Positions 52,088-63,292 are shown, counted from the first letter of the stretch. The stretch: DNA of 64,000 bases from Phycicoccus sp. Root101 (GCF_001426245.1 NZ_LMCM01000007.1:62001-126000), one strand, 5' to 3'. Notes: generated by a model from the letters alone, not told the origin. A program made the numbers and translations.

Positions 52088-53739
52088 AGGGGTGGGATGC
52101 CGCCCAGGGGCTGGTGGTTCCGTCGCAGACCCAGGCCGAGGGAGGCCAACGCCCCCAGCACCGCCGCGACGGCAGCACCGGTGAAGACGGTCTGCACCTG
52201 GACGACGCCGGCGGCGACCAGGGCCTTGGTGTCCGTCTGATCGGGCAGGGCGGCCACGGTGTCGTAGTACCGGTGGAGCCCGATCGCCGTGAGCAGCGCG
52301 AGCCCGACGACCATGCCGACCATCCGCGAGACGACGACCAGGGCCGAGGCGACCCCGTGGGCGTCGTCCGGGGCCGCAGCGAGGGCGGCGTTGTTCACCG
52401 GCGCGAGGGCCAGTCCGATGCCGAGGCCGACGAGGGCCAGGACGACGGTGGCGGAGAACGCGTCGAGCGACCCGTCGCCCCACCGGCTCATGACGAGCAG
52501 CCCCACGGCCGACAGCGCCAGTCCCAGCCCGCTGACGACACCGTCACCGAGTCGACGCAGCGACCAGCCACCGAGCAGGGCACCGACGGGCACGGCGACG
52601 AGGAACCGCACGAGCACCAGCGCCGCCTCGGTCTGCGAGTCCGTGAACGTGAGCCGCGCCAGCACCGGGACGTCGACGACGACGGACACCAGCGACGCCC
52701 CCACGAACGCACTGACCAGCAGCGAGAACCGGGCCCGACCGCGGACGACCCCGCGGGCGATGAGGGGTTCTGCAGCGCGGCGGTGCCGCCACAGGTAGAG
52801 CCCGAAGGCCAGCGCCCCCAGGGGGAGCAGCGCGAACCCCAGCGGGCCGACGACCTCACGCTCGGGGTCGCTCGCGGCGAACGTCAGCACCACGCTGCCC
52901 AGCGCGATGCCCAGGAGCAGCGCGCCGGGGACGTCCGCGCGGCCGACGACGGCCCACCAGCCTCGCGCGCTGACCGCCAGCCAGGCGAGGACGAGGACCA
53001 GCGCGACGACCCCGATCGGGGTGGCCAGCCGGGACGTCGAGCCACCGAACGGCACGAACGGCACCCCCAGCGACACGTCGGTCACCAGCCGCGCGGGCGC
53101 GGCCAGCGCGACTCCTGTCACCACGAGCGCGAGCAACCCCAGGACGAGCGGTATGGCGCGTGGCCGGGCCGGCCTCTCGCCACCAGCGACGACGACGGCA
53201 AGCGCCAGGAGCACCCCGGCGATCACGTTGAGCCAGAAGATCATCCGCCAGTCCGAGACGGCGAGGACGACCGCGCCGAGCACCGGACCCAGGACGCTCC
53301 CCAGCTCCTGCACGGCACCGACGACGCCCAGCGGCATACCCCGCTTGTCGGCCGGCCAGAGGTCGGCCACGAGGGCCAGGGTGGCAGGCACGAGGCCTCC
53401 ACCGCCGATGCCCTGGAGGACCCGGCCGGACACGAGCACCGGGAGCTCGACGGCAAGGGCCGTCACGGCCGAACCCACGACGAAGATCGCTAAGCAGGCC
53501 AACAGGATCCGTTGCCTCGAAGCCAGGTCGGCAAGGCGGCCGATGAGGGGCAGCACCGCGATGTAGCCGAGGAGGAAGCCCGAGATGATCGGGGTCGCCT
53601 TCTGCAGCGCGTCGATGCCCAGGCCGACGCCGGTCATCATGTCCGTCAGGGCCAGCACGACGACATAGGTGTCGGCCGCGGCGAGCGCCACGGCCACCGA
53701 GGCGGTGGCCAGCAGCGCCCTAGGGGCGGGTGATCGCAA
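52084..53739 (-). CDS. P55-like MFS transporter (lipid/drug export, 14 TM type)
   Basis: A 551-residue MFS protein. The first helix carries AADTYVVVLALTDMMTGVG, closely resembling the DTYVVV region of mycobacterial P55 (Rv1410c). It is followed by GFLLGYIAVLPLIGRLADLA (motif A) and LVSGRVLQGIGGGGLVPATL. P55 works with LprG in moving triacylglycerides/lipoglycans and affects drug tolerance; the same gene pair is present here. The most likely start is TTG 53739, inside the last 20 bases of lprG, with no ATG nearby. Confidence 0.87.
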   Translation of the reverse strand: MRSPAPRALLATASVAVALAAADTYVVVLALTDMMTGVGLGIDALQKATPIISGFLLGYIAVLPLIGRLADLASRQRILLACLAIFVVGSAVTALAVELPVLVSGRVLQGIGGGGLVPATLALVADLWPADKRGMPLGVVGAVQELGSVLGPVLGAVVLAVSDWRMIFWLNVIAGVLLALAVVVAGGERPARPRAIPLVLGLLALVVTGVALAAPARLVTDVSLGVPFVPFGGSTSRLATPIGVVALVLVLAWLAVSARGWWAVVGRADVPGALLLGIALGSVVLTFAASDPEREVVGPLGFALLPLGALAFGLYLWRHRRAAEPLIARGVVRGRARFSLLVSAFVGASLVSVVVDVPVLARLTFTDSQTEAALVLVRFLVAVPVGALLGGWSLRRLGDGVVSGLGLALSAVGLLVMSRWGDGSLDAFSATVVLALVGLGIGLALAPVNNAALAAAPDDAHGVASALVVVSRMVGMVVGLALLTAIGLHRYYDTVAALPDQTDTKALVAAGVVQVQTVFTGAAVAAVLGALASLGLGLRRNHQPLGGIPPL

Positions 53740-54415
53740 CGGCCTTGGCCAGGCTCGTGAGGTGCAGCGTGTAGGTCGAGGTGGCGCCGGCGTAGAACGG
53801 GCCCTTGATGACCACGCTGCGCAGCTCCTTGCCGGTCTGGGTCACGCCGTAGGTCACGTCGAACGTGCCCTTGCGGTCGCCGATGACCAGCAGGTCGGCC
53901 ACGGCATCGCCGGGGAGCTTTCCGGTGAAGGTGTTGAGGACGTCGGCCCCGTCACGAACCGTCGACGCCTTCGCCGGGGTCTGGGTCTTCGTGATGAGCG
54001 CGGTGATGCCGGTGTCCTTGTTGAACAGCTGCGCGGGGTTCGGGGCGCCGTAGGTCGCGGGATCGATCTTGTTGAAGGTCGGGGTGAAGAACTTCATGTA
54101 GACGTCCTTCTCGACCGCGACCACCTCGACCGTCCCGGTGACGCCCTTGATCGAGGCGTTGAGCGTGCCCTGGAACGACGGCGGCGTGAACAGGCCCGTG
54201 CCCTTGGCTCCGGAGACGCCTACCGCCTTGCCGGGGAGCCCTGCCGACTCGAGGGTGAAGGTCACGGCGGGACTCTTCTCCAGCACCGCGCGGGCGTCCG
54301 CCAGCTGCTGGGCCGGCGGCTGCTCGGCCGCTGCCTTGTCCGCACCCCCGGAGCACGCGGTGAGCGCCAGCATCGAGACGAGTCCGGCGGCGGCGAGGGC
54401 AGGGGTGTGGCGCAC
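53720..54415 (-). CDS. lprG: LprG/LppX-family lipoprotein
   Basis: A 231-residue lipoprotein: lipobox SMLALTAC, then a half-barrel LppX_LprAFG domain (SPAVTFTLESAGLPGKAVGV, FQGTLNASIKGVTGTVEVVA, DVYMKFFTPTFNKIDPATYG, TFDVTYGVTQTGKELRSVVI). The family binds triacylated lipids in a hydrophobic pocket. GTG 54415 lies six bases after TACCGT (minus strand), suggesting a leaderless transcript. It overlaps the MFS gene start and forms the classic lprG-p55 operon with an added third lipoprotein. Confidence 0.88.
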   Translation of the reverse strand: MRHTPALAAAGLVSMLALTACSGGADKAAAEQPPAQQLADARAVLEKSPAVTFTLESAGLPGKAVGVSGAKGTGLFTPPSFQGTLNASIKGVTGTVEVVAVEKDVYMKFFTPTFNKIDPATYGAPNPAQLFNKDTGITALITKTQTPAKASTVRDGADVLNTFTGKLPGDAVADLLVIGDRKGTFDVTYGVTQTGKELRSVVIKGPFYAGATSTYTLHLTSLAKAVAITRP

Positions 54416-54547
54416 AGGGCAACGGTAACCGCCACGACAGCGCCAGCCGGACGGGACGCGCAGACCCCGCCCGTTCGGTGGGTCCGCGCGCCGGGAGCGG
54501 GCGCCCGGGGAACCCGGTGAGGCGACTTCGGCGGGGACTGCTCCCCA

Positions 54548-54576
54548 TGGTCAGGGCGACCCGCCGCTCCTAGCGT
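54548..54576 (+). promoter_or_regulatory. Candidate promoter of the NlpC/P60 gene
   Basis: TGGTCA (54548-54553), 17-base spacer, TAGCGT (54571-54576); transcription start near 54583 gives a leader of about 40 bases with GAGGGGGAA before ATG 54624. The -35 is weak. Confidence 0.4.
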
Positions 54577-54623
54577 TCCGGTCGAGCCGGCACCGCGTCG
54601 GCCGACACCCGAGGGGGAACCAC

Positions 54624-55457
54624 ATGCAGCTTCTCAGCACCCGGCGTCGCCGACTGGCCACCGCCGCAGCCTCCGTCATCCTGGTCGGCGTCCCGCTGGT
54701 CGGGACCGTCGCGGCCCAGGCCGCGGGCAGCGCGACCGGCACGGTCAACACCAGCGGCGCCGCACTCAAGGTCCGCTCCGCACCCACCACCGCTTCCGGC
54801 GTCATCGGCACCCGGGCCGACGGCGCGAAGATCACCATCACCTGCCAGACCTACGGCGAGAAGGTCTCCGGCACCTACGGCACCAGCAAGGTCTGGGACA
54901 AGCTCAAGGCCGGTGGCTACGTCAGTGACGCCTTCGTCAAGACCGGCTCCGACGGCCTCGTCGCCCCGCTCTGCGCCGGCACGACGACACCGCCCCCGGC
55001 GACCGGTCAGTCGGCGAAGGTCAAGGCCACCATCGCCGCAGCCAAGGGGATGCTCGGCAAGTACCCGTACTCCTGGGGTGGCGGCAACGCGAACGGCCCG
55101 ACCCGTGGGATCTGCTGCAGCCCCAGCGGGATCGACGACCGCAACACGGTGGGCTTCGACTGCTCCGGCTTCATGGAGTACGTGTTCCACAAGGGCGCCG
55201 GCCTGACCCTGTCGAGCACGTCCCGCAGCCAGTACTCCGCCGGCCCGCGCGTCTCCATCTCCCAGCTCAAGGCCGGCGACATGGTGTTCTGGTCCAACTC
55301 GAGCAGGACGGCCTCCGGCATCCACCACGTCGCCCTCTACATCGGTGACGGCAAGATCGCCGAGGCCAACCGGGTGAGCGGCCCGGACATCCGCATCCGC
55401 TCCTTCTCCAGGAACGAGTCCGGTGTCATGCCCTACGTGGTGCGTCCGATCCGCTGA
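54624..55457 (+). CDS. Secreted SH3b-NlpC/P60 peptidoglycan hydrolase
   Basis: A 277-residue exported cell-wall hydrolase. The Sec signal peptide is residues 1-34 (ending AAQAAG), a bacterial SH3 domain at about 40-115 (ALKVRSAPTTASGVIGTRAD, GGYVSDAFVKTGSD) and NlpC/P60 at about 130-277. The catalytic Cys is in VGFDCSGFMEYVF, His in GIHHVALYIGDG, with the usual GDMVFW. The segment NGPTRGICCSPSGIDDRN before the Cys is an unusual insertion containing two adjacent Cys. It probably cleaves stem peptides. No riboswitch was recognised upstream. Confidence 0.92.
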   Translation: MQLLSTRRRRLATAAASVILVGVPLVGTVAAQAAGSATGTVNTSGAALKVRSAPTTASGVIGTRADGAKITITCQTYGEKVSGTYGTSKVWDKLKAGGYVSDAFVKTGSDGLVAPLCAGTTTPPPATGQSAKVKATIAAAKGMLGKYPYSWGGGNANGPTRGICCSPSGIDDRNTVGFDCSGFMEYVFHKGAGLTLSSTSRSQYSAGPRVSISQLKAGDMVFWSNSSRTASGIHHVALYIGDGKIAEANRVSGPDIRIRSFSRNESGVMPYVVRPIR

Positions 55458-55472
55458 TCCCACCGCACGGGG

Positions 55473-55511
55473 CAGGGGTATGGCGCGTGGTCACCACGCG
55501 CCATACCCCTG
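55473..55511. terminator. Perfect 39-base palindrome after the NlpC/P60 gene
   Basis: CAGGGGTATGGCGCGTGGT (55473-55491), a single C, then the exact complement (55493-55511). It lies between convergent genes and can terminate both. Each arm contains one copy of the genome-wide GTATGSCG motif, so the palindrome displays the motif in both orientations. Confidence 0.75.
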
Positions 55512-55527
55512 ATCGTGTGCCGCTCGC

Positions 55528-55977
55528 TCAGTCGGGGGTTGCGGCGTGGCCGGCTCGCCCGTCGGTGCGGCGGTCGCTCTTCATCTCCGCCTCGCAGACG
55601 TGCCGGCGGCCGTCCATGAGCTCGTCGCGGACGACCTTCTCGAGCCGCTGGAAGTCGGCGTAGTAGCCGTCGTCGAACTCCTCGACGAGCTGGAACGTCC
55701 AGCGCCCCTGGATGAAGTTGCGTCCGACGAGCTCGGTCTCGAGGCGGTCGGCGAGGTCGCCGTGGCCCGCCTTGCGCAGCAGGTCGCACGCCTCGCCGAG
55801 GGCGAGGTCGGCCGACCCGGTGAGGCGGTGCAGGCCGTAGAGCCGGCCACGCACCTCCTCGATGGTCTCGAACGCCTCGCTCAGCTTTCCGACCGCCTCG
55901 ACGGTCGCGTCGTCCACCCCGTCGGGGCGTCGGTCGAGACCGCGCTCCCCCGGGTTGCCCCGGTCGTCCTCGCTCAT
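55528..55977 (-). CDS. Conserved actinobacterial hypothetical protein
   Basis: A 149-residue soluble, charged, mostly helical protein: VEAVGKLSEAFETIEEVRGR, LYGLHRLTGSADLALGEACD, FIQGRWTFQLVEEFDDGYYA. I do not recognise a characterised family. ATG 55977 is used; a GTG two codons upstream is possible. It begins 17 bases after the clpB stop and may be cotranscribed with clpB. Confidence 0.72.
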   Translation of the reverse strand: MSEDDRGNPGERGLDRRPDGVDDATVEAVGKLSEAFETIEEVRGRLYGLHRLTGSADLALGEACDLLRKAGHGDLADRLETELVGRNFIQGRWTFQLVEEFDDGYYADFQRLEKVVRDELMDGRRHVCEAEMKSDRRTDGRAGHAATPD

Positions 55978-55994
55978 GGGCACAGTCTGCGGGC

Positions 55995-58598
55995 TCAGTC
56001 CTGGCCGCGCACGATGAGGTGGTCGGTCTCGGGGTCGCGGTCGATGACCACGGCCTCGCCGTCACGGACCTGCCCGGACAACACTGCCTTCGCGAGCCGG
56101 TCGCCGATCTCCTTCTGCACCAGCCGGCGCAGCGGACGGGCGCCGTAGGCCGGGTCGTAACCGGTGATCGCCAGCCACTCACGAGCGGCAGGCGTCACCT
56201 CGAGGCTGATCCGGCGGTCGACGAGCCGACTCGCCAGCTCACGCACCTGCAGCTCGACGATGTGGGTGAGCTCCTCCGAGCTGAGGGGGTCGAAGATGAC
56301 GACCTCGTCCAACCGGTTGAGGAACTCCGGCTTGAAGCTGGCCCGCACCACTCCCATGACGGCCTCACGCTTGGCCGACTCCTCCATCGTGGGGTCGACG
56401 AGGAACTGGCTGCCGAGGTTGCTGGTCATGACGAGGATGACGTTGCGGAAGTCGACAGTCCGGCCCTGGCCGTCGGTGAGCCGCCCGTCGTCGAGGACCT
56501 GCAGCAGGATGTCGAAGGTCTCGGGGTGCGCCTTCTCCACCTCGTCGAGGAGGACGACGGAGTAGGGGCGACGGCGGACCGCCTCGGTGAGCTGACCGCC
56601 CTCCTCGTACCCGACGTACCCGGGAGGCGCGCCGATGAGCCGGGCGACCGAGTGGCGTTCGGAGTACTCGCTCATGTCGATGCGGACCATGGCCCGCTCG
56701 TCGTCGAAGAGGAAGTCGGCCAGGCTCTTGGCGAGCTCGGTCTTGCCGACGCCGGTGGGTCCGAGGAACAGGAACGAGCCGGTGGGGCGGTGGGGATCCG
56801 ACAGGCCCGCCCGCGACCGGCGGACCGCGTCGCTGACCGCCTCGACCGCCGCCCCCTGACCGATCAGCCGTGAACCGATGATCGACTCCATCGACAGCAG
56901 CTTCTCGGTCTCGCCCTGGAGGAGCCGCCCGGCCGGGATGCCGGTCCACGCCGAGATGACCTCGGCGATGTCGTCGGCGCCAACGCGCTCCTTGACCATG
57001 AGCTCCTCGGGCTGGCCGCCACCCTCGCGCAGGGCGAGTGCGCGGCTGCCCTCGGCCTCCTGCGCGGTGACGAGGGCCTTCTCGAGGGCGGGGATGTCGC
57101 CGTAGAGCAGCTTGGACGCACCCTCGTAGTCACCCTCGCGCTGCAGGCGCTCGGCCTGGCTGCGGGCCTCGTCGATCTGGGACTTGAGGTCACCGACCCG
57201 GTTGAGCCCGGACTTCTCCGACTCCCAGCGGGCGTTGAGCGCCGCGAGCTCCTCGCTCTTGTCGGCGAGGTCCTTGCGCAGCCTCTCGAGGCGCTCGACC
57301 GAGGCGTCGTCGGTCTCGCGGGTGAGGTGCAGCTCCTCCATCCGCAGGCGGTCGACGGCACGACGCAGCTGGTCGATCTCGACCGGAGAGGAGTCGATCT
57401 CCATGCGCAGCCGGGAAGCCGCCTCGTCGACGAGGTCGATGGCCTTGTCGGGGAGCTGGCGTCCGCTGATGTAGCGGTCGGACAGGCTGGCCGCCGCGAC
57501 GAGCGCGGCGTCCTCGATCTCCACCTTGTGGTGCGCCTCGTACCGCTCCTTGAGCCCGCGCAGGATCGCGATGGTGTCCTCGACGCTCGGCTCACCCACG
57601 AAGACCTGCTGGAACCGGCGCTCGAGAGCCGGGTCCTTCTCGATGTGCTGGCGGTACTCGTCGAGCGTCGTCGCCCCGACCAGCCGGAGCTCACCACGGG
57701 CCAGCAGCGGCTTGAGCATGTTGCCGGCGTCCATGGCGCCCTCGCCCGAGGCTCCGGCACCGACGACCGTGTGCAGCTCGTCGATGAACGTCACGACCTG
57801 TCCGTCGCTCGCCTTGATCTCCTCGAGGACGGCCTTGAGCCGCTCCTCGAACTCACCGCGGTACTTCGCGCCGGCCACCATCGCCGCCAGGTCGAGGCTG
57901 ATCAACCGCTTGTCGCGCAACGACTCCGGCACGTCGCCGTCGACGATGCGCTGGGCCAGCCCCTCGACGACGGCGGTCTTGCCGACACCGGGCTCGCCGA
58001 TGAGGACCGGGTTGTTCTTCGTCCGCCGCGACAGCACCTGCACGACCCGGCGGATCTCCGAGTCGCGACCGATGACCGGGTCGAGCTTGCCGTCCCGGGC
58101 CGCCTGGGTGAGGTCGGCGCCGTACTTCTCCAGCGCCTCCCCGCCCTCGACGGGCGTCTCGCTGCTGACCTTGCGGCCAGCCCGCAGGGCGTCGATCTTC
58201 GCCTCCATGTCCTTCGCCCCTCGCTTCTCGATCGCGGCGAGGTGACCGGTCTCGGCGAGCGCCAGCAGGAGGATGTCGCCGGCGAGGTAGGTGTCGCCCT
58301 TGGCGCGCATGAGGGTGTCGGCCTGCTGGAGGACGGCGACCGCCTCGCGACCGAAGGTCGGCGGCTGGGTGGCACCGGTCGTCGTGGGCAGGGTGCGCAG
58401 ACGGGCGTCGGCCTGACCCAGCACCTGACCGGCCCCGGTGCCGGCGGCCTGGAGGAGGACGTCGGCCTGCGCGGTCTCGAGCTGGACCAGGGCGCTGGTG
58501 AGGTGGTCGGGGGTGATCTCGGGGTGGCCGGCGGACTGCGCCGCACGTTGGGCGAGCGCGAGGGCCTCGGCGACCTTGGCGGTGGGCTTCAGATCCAT
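55995..58598 (-). CDS. clpB: ATP-dependent disaggregase ClpB
   Basis: An 867-residue Hsp100 that works with DnaK to dissolve protein aggregates. The N-domain is at 1-145, NBD1 Walker A is GEPGVGKTA (about 205) and Walker [11 protein letters not shown]-type, the coiled-coil middle domain is at about 405-530, and NBD2 Walker A is GPTGVGKTE (about 605) with [13 protein letters not shown]. The full length of the family is present. An HspR operator (HAIR) lies 57-77 bases upstream, so it belongs to the HspR heat-shock regulon. Confidence 0.97.
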   Translation of the reverse strand: MDLKPTAKVAEALALAQRAAQSAGHPEITPDHLTSALVQLETAQADVLLQAAGTGAGQVLGQADARLRTLPTTTGATQPPTFGREAVAVLQQADTLMRAKGDTYLAGDILLLALAETGHLAAIEKRGAKDMEAKIDALRAGRKVSSETPVEGGEALEKYGADLTQAARDGKLDPVIGRDSEIRRVVQVLSRRTKNNPVLIGEPGVGKTAVVEGLAQRIVDGDVPESLRDKRLISLDLAAMVAGAKYRGEFEERLKAVLEEIKASDGQVVTFIDELHTVVGAGASGEGAMDAGNMLKPLLARGELRLVGATTLDEYRQHIEKDPALERRFQQVFVGEPSVEDTIAILRGLKERYEAHHKVEIEDAALVAAASLSDRYISGRQLPDKAIDLVDEAASRLRMEIDSSPVEIDQLRRAVDRLRMEELHLTRETDDASVERLERLRKDLADKSEELAALNARWESEKSGLNRVGDLKSQIDEARSQAERLQREGDYEGASKLLYGDIPALEKALVTAQEAEGSRALALREGGGQPEELMVKERVGADDIAEVISAWTGIPAGRLLQGETEKLLSMESIIGSRLIGQGAAVEAVSDAVRRSRAGLSDPHRPTGSFLFLGPTGVGKTELAKSLADFLFDDERAMVRIDMSEYSERHSVARLIGAPPGYVGYEEGGQLTEAVRRRPYSVVLLDEVEKAHPETFDILLQVLDDGRLTDGQGRTVDFRNVILVMTSNLGSQFLVDPTMEESAKREAVMGVVRASFKPEFLNRLDEVVIFDPLSSEELTHIVELQVRELASRLVDRRISLEVTPAAREWLAITGYDPAYGARPLRRLVQKEIGDRLAKAVLSGQVRDGEAVVIDRDPETDHLIVRGQD

Positions 58599-58654
58599 GC
58601 CTGGGTGCTCCTGGTGGTTCGGTCTGACTGTTCTTCGGAGACAACCGCTCCAAA

Positions 58655-58675
58655 GTTGAGTCTATTCCGCTCAAC
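58655..58675. promoter_or_regulatory. HAIR operator (HspR-binding) of clpB
   Basis: GTTGAGT, 7 bases, GCTCAAC: matches the HspR-associated inverted repeat (CTTGAGT-N7-ACTCAAG) with exact 7-base spacing. Confidence 0.85.
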
Positions 58676-58725
58676 CTTGTGCTGCACAGGCCCTTGGTCC
58701 CGCCTTCCCGCGCCGGCCATGTGGA

Positions 58726-59001
58726 CTACAGCACGCGCGGCGTCGGCTCGGGGTCGTACCAGCCGCCACGGTCGTCGGCCAGCGCCTGGAACCGGTCGCG
58801 CAGCCCACCCTCGACCGGCCCCGACTCGTCGGCGACCATCTCCTCCACGACGTGCACGGCCCACTCGTGGGCCTCGGAGTCGTCCTCGCCGGCCAGCGCC
58901 TCCCGGACGACCCGCACCCCGCTGAACCCCTCTTCGGTCAGCTCGGCGGCGACCTCGTCGGCGGTGTCACGGTCGGGGAAGACCAACAGGTGCTCGCTCA
59001 C
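58726..59001 (-). CDS. RraB-like (ribonuclease E inhibitor family) small protein
   Basis: A 91-residue acidic protein: SEHLLVFPDRDTADEVAAEL, EEGFSGVRVVREALAGEDDS, EAHEWAVHVVEEMV. The pattern fits the RraB-like fold, a regulator of RNase E in gammaproteobacteria; the actinobacterial role is not established. GTG 59001 is preferred over an upstream start that would add 21 unlikely residues. A GTATGSCG motif lies just upstream (59010). Confidence 0.7.
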   Translation of the reverse strand: MSEHLLVFPDRDTADEVAAELTEEGFSGVRVVREALAGEDDSEAHEWAVHVVEEMVADESGPVEGGLRDRFQALADDRGGWYDPEPTPRVL

Positions 59002-59086
59002 AGGCTCGAGTATGCCGCGTGCCCCCACCGCCGGGATGCGCCGCCGCCACGACGCGCCCAGCACGTTTGCAACGCGGTCCGTCCGC

Positions 59087-59554
59087 TCAGCTGCGGTGGC
59101 TGGGTCGCCAGACCACGAGGGCCTGGGAACGGCCGCTGCGGGGGCGCTCCCCCGCCCGGACCGCGATCACGTCGCCGGTCGGCCCGACGGCGAACACCCG
59201 CGAGCCGAACGTGCCGCGGGTCGCGACCCGCAACCCAGCCACCTCGTCGGTGAGCTCCCGGACCCGGGAACGCAGCGTCTCGACCTGGTGCTCGAGCTCG
59301 AGGATGCGCTGGATGCCCGCGAGGCTGATGCCCTCCTCCTGGGAGAGCCGCTGCACCTCACGCAGCAGCGCCACGTCACGCCCGGAGTAGCGGCGGCCGC
59401 CACCGCGGGTGCGCGACGGGCTGACGATGCCGAGCCGGTCGTACTGCCGCAGGGTCTGCGCGTGCATCCCCGCGAGGGTGGCCGCCACCGAGATGACGAA
59501 GACGGGCGCGTCGTCGTCAGGCGAGAAGCCGGAGCCCGGGACCACGGGAACCAC
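59087..59554 (-). CDS. hspR: Heat-shock repressor HspR (MerR family)
   Basis: A 155-residue MerR-type repressor. The N-terminal HTH is VFVISVAATLAGMHAQTLRQ then YDRLGIVSPSRTRGGGRRYS, followed by a coiled coil (LAGIQRILELEHQVETLRSR) and a variable C-terminus. It represses dnaK and clpB by binding HAIR sites with DnaK as corepressor. It starts (GTG 59554) six bases after the dnaJ stop, so it is the last gene of the dnaK-grpE-dnaJ-hspR operon and is autoregulated through it. Confidence 0.93.
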   Translation of the reverse strand: MVPVVPGSGFSPDDDAPVFVISVAATLAGMHAQTLRQYDRLGIVSPSRTRGGGRRYSGRDVALLREVQRLSQEEGISLAGIQRILELEHQVETLRSRVRELTDEVAGLRVATRGTFGSRVFAVGPTGDVIAVRAGERPRSGRSQALVVWRPSHRS

Positions 59555-59560
59555 GACGGG

Positions 59561-60583
59561 TCACCGTCCCGCGTTCTCGAAGAGCTCGGCGCGCGGGTCG
59601 TGCCCCTCGTCCTGCGACCGCAGGGTCTCCACCGCCTCACGGGCCTCGTCGGAGAGCCGTTGCGGCACCACGACGACGACGCGGGCCATCAGGTCACCGG
59701 GCGTGCCCTTGACCTGGACCCCGCGGCCCTTGACCCGCAGCACCCGACCGCTCGGGGTGCCCGGCGCGATGCGGACCTTGACCGGGTCGCCGGTGAGGGT
59801 CGGCACCGAGACGGTCGCACCCAGGGCGGCCTCGGCGAACGTCACCGGCAGGTCCAGCGTGAGGTTGTCGCCGTCCCTGCTGAAGACCGGGTGCTTCTCC
59901 ACCGAGATGGTCAGGATGAGGTCGCCGTTGTCGGCCCCGCGGTCGCCGGGCTGGCCCTTGCCGCGCAGCCGGATCTTCTGGCCGTCCTTGACGCCGGCCG
60001 GGATCCGCGTGGTGATCTGGCCCCCGCCGGTGACGCCCAGGGTGACGGTGGAACCCGCGACGGCGTCACGGAAGGACAGGCTGGTGCGGGCCGTCAGGTC
60101 GCCGCCCTTGCGCGGCCCGGTCGGTGCCCGGAAACCGGCACCGCCGCCATACGTCTGGCCGGCAGCGCCACCGCCCCCGAACATGCCGAAGAGGTCCTCG
60201 AGGTTGGGCTGGCCCCCGCCACCGCCGGTGGAGTAGCGGACGCGCTGGCCGCCCCCACCACCGCCGAACATCGACGAGAACACGTCGTCGAACCCGCCGC
60301 CACCGGCAGCCCCACCGGGGCCACCCGCGGTGAAGCGGGCCCCGCCGCGGGCCATCTGGCGCACGGCGTCGTACTCCCGGCGCTTCTCGGGGTCGGACAG
60401 CACCGAGTTGGCCTCGCCGATGTCCTTGAACCGCTGCTCCGCGGCCGCGTCCCCGGGGTTCTGGTCGGGGTGGTGCTTGCGGGCGAGCTTGCGGTAGGCC
60501 TTCTTGATCGCCGCGTCGTCGGCATCCTGGGGGACGCCGAGGATGGCGTAGAAGTCCTTCTCGAACCAGTCCTGGCTGGCCAT
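59561..60583 (-). CDS. dnaJ: DnaJ chaperone without zinc-finger domain
   Basis: A 340-residue Hsp40. The J domain is at 7-75 with HPD (KLARKHHPDQNPG), followed by a long Gly-rich linker (about 88-165) with FDDVFSSMFGGG and LEDLFGMFGGG, then the client-binding C-terminal domains (GQKIRLRGKGQPG, VTFAEAALGATVSVPTL). The CxxCxGxG zinc-finger repeats of classic DnaJ are absent, so it is CbpA-like in architecture even though it sits in the dnaK operon. Confidence 0.93.
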   Translation of the reverse strand: MASQDWFEKDFYAILGVPQDADDAAIKKAYRKLARKHHPDQNPGDAAAEQRFKDIGEANSVLSDPEKRREYDAVRQMARGGARFTAGGPGGAAGGGGFDDVFSSMFGGGGGGQRVRYSTGGGGGQPNLEDLFGMFGGGGAAGQTYGGGAGFRAPTGPRKGGDLTARTSLSFRDAVAGSTVTLGVTGGGQITTRIPAGVKDGQKIRLRGKGQPGDRGADNGDLILTISVEKHPVFSRDGDNLTLDLPVTFAEAALGATVSVPTLTGDPVKVRIAPGTPSGRVLRVKGRGVQVKGTPGDLMARVVVVVPQRLSDEAREAVETLRSQDEGHDPRAELFENAGR

Positions 60584-60626
60584 GTCCGGGTCCTCCTCTC
60601 AGCAGTCGGTGGCGGTGGTGGGCGGA

Positions 60627-60654
60627 AGCCCGGGGACAGGTGTCGTCCCGGGCT
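60627..60654 (-). repeat. Hairpin between grpE and dnaJ
   Basis: AGCCCGGG (60627-60634) and CCCGGGCT (60647-60654), perfect 8-base arms with a 12-base loop, in the 101-base gap between grpE and dnaJ. It may tune operon expression or mRNA processing. Confidence 0.45.
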
Positions 60655-60684
60655 CCCGCGCCGTGTCGTGCAGTCTGGCCTCGG

Positions 60685-61295
60685 TCACTCGGGGTCCGCC
60701 ACGGCGACACGCGCCGCGCGCAGGACCTGCTCGCCGGCGCGGTAGCCGGGCTGGAGCACCTGGACCACGGTGGTCGACCCGGTCGAGGCGACCGAACCGT
60801 CCTGCGGCCAGGCCGTGTGCATCAGCGCCTCGTGCAGGGAGGGGTCGAACTCCTCGCCCACGGCGCCGTACCGCTCGAGCCCGAACTTGCCCAGGGTGGT
60901 CTCGAGCTTGTCCGCGATCGAGGAGAACGGGCCGCCCTCGAGGTCGCCGTGCTCGCGGGCCGCGTGGATGTCGTCGAGGACCGGCAGCAGCGCCTCGATG
61001 ACGGACCGGGCGGCGCGCTCCTGCACGACCGCACGGTCGCGGTCGACGCGACGCTTGTAGTTGACGTACTCCGCCTGGAGGCGCTGCAGGTCGACCAGCC
61101 GCTCCGCCGCGAGGGCGGTGTCGGGGTGGCCTTCTGCGGCGCCCTCGGGCTGGTCGTCCGAGGCGTCGGAGGCCTGGGCGCCCGACTCCTGCACCACGTC
61201 ACCCTCGAGCGGGGACGCCTCGGGGGCGGTGGGCCCGGCCTGCTGGCCGGCGCCCACCTCCTCCTCGGTGCCCTGGGGCCAGGAGCTGCGCTCCG

Positions 61296-61299
<4 letters not shown>
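60685..61299 (-). CDS. grpE: Nucleotide exchange factor GrpE
   Basis: A 204-residue GrpE: an acidic disordered N-terminus to about residue 60, a long coiled coil ([20 protein letters not shown]), helix bundle ([20 protein letters not shown]) and C-terminal beta domain ([34 protein letters not shown]). It releases ADP from DnaK. GTG 61299 overlaps the dnaK stop by 4 bases. Confidence 0.96.
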
Positions 61300-63194
<1,895 letters not shown>

Positions 63195-63230
63195 GGGGAT
63201 GCTCCTGTGGTGCTGGGGAATGGGTACCGG

Positions 63231-63251
63231 GTTGAGTTGCCTCCACTCAAG
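63231..63251. promoter_or_regulatory. HAIR operator 1 of the dnaK operon
   Basis: GTTGAGT, 7 bases, ACTCAAG; nearest to the dnaK start (37 bases upstream). Spacing fits the HspR consensus exactly. Confidence 0.87.
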
Positions 63252-63292
63252 TTAGGACGACGTCCCGACGGGTGCAAATCCGAGCACCCAAA

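Noticed and set aside
54416-54623. c-di-AMP (ydaO-type) riboswitch upstream of the NlpC/P60 gene
   Set aside because: Such riboswitches often precede actinobacterial cell-wall hydrolases, and GGGGAACCC occurs here, but the other conserved blocks I would expect are missing.
54570-55463. Long minus-strand open frame opposite the NlpC/P60 gene
   Set aside because: It is antisense to a gene with clear signal peptide and catalytic motifs; its translation is low-complexity and matches no family. Such shadows are expected at this GC content.
57327-58925. Long plus-strand open frame opposite clpB
   Set aside because: Antisense to the unmistakable clpB; no recognisable domain; product of GC-rich third positions.
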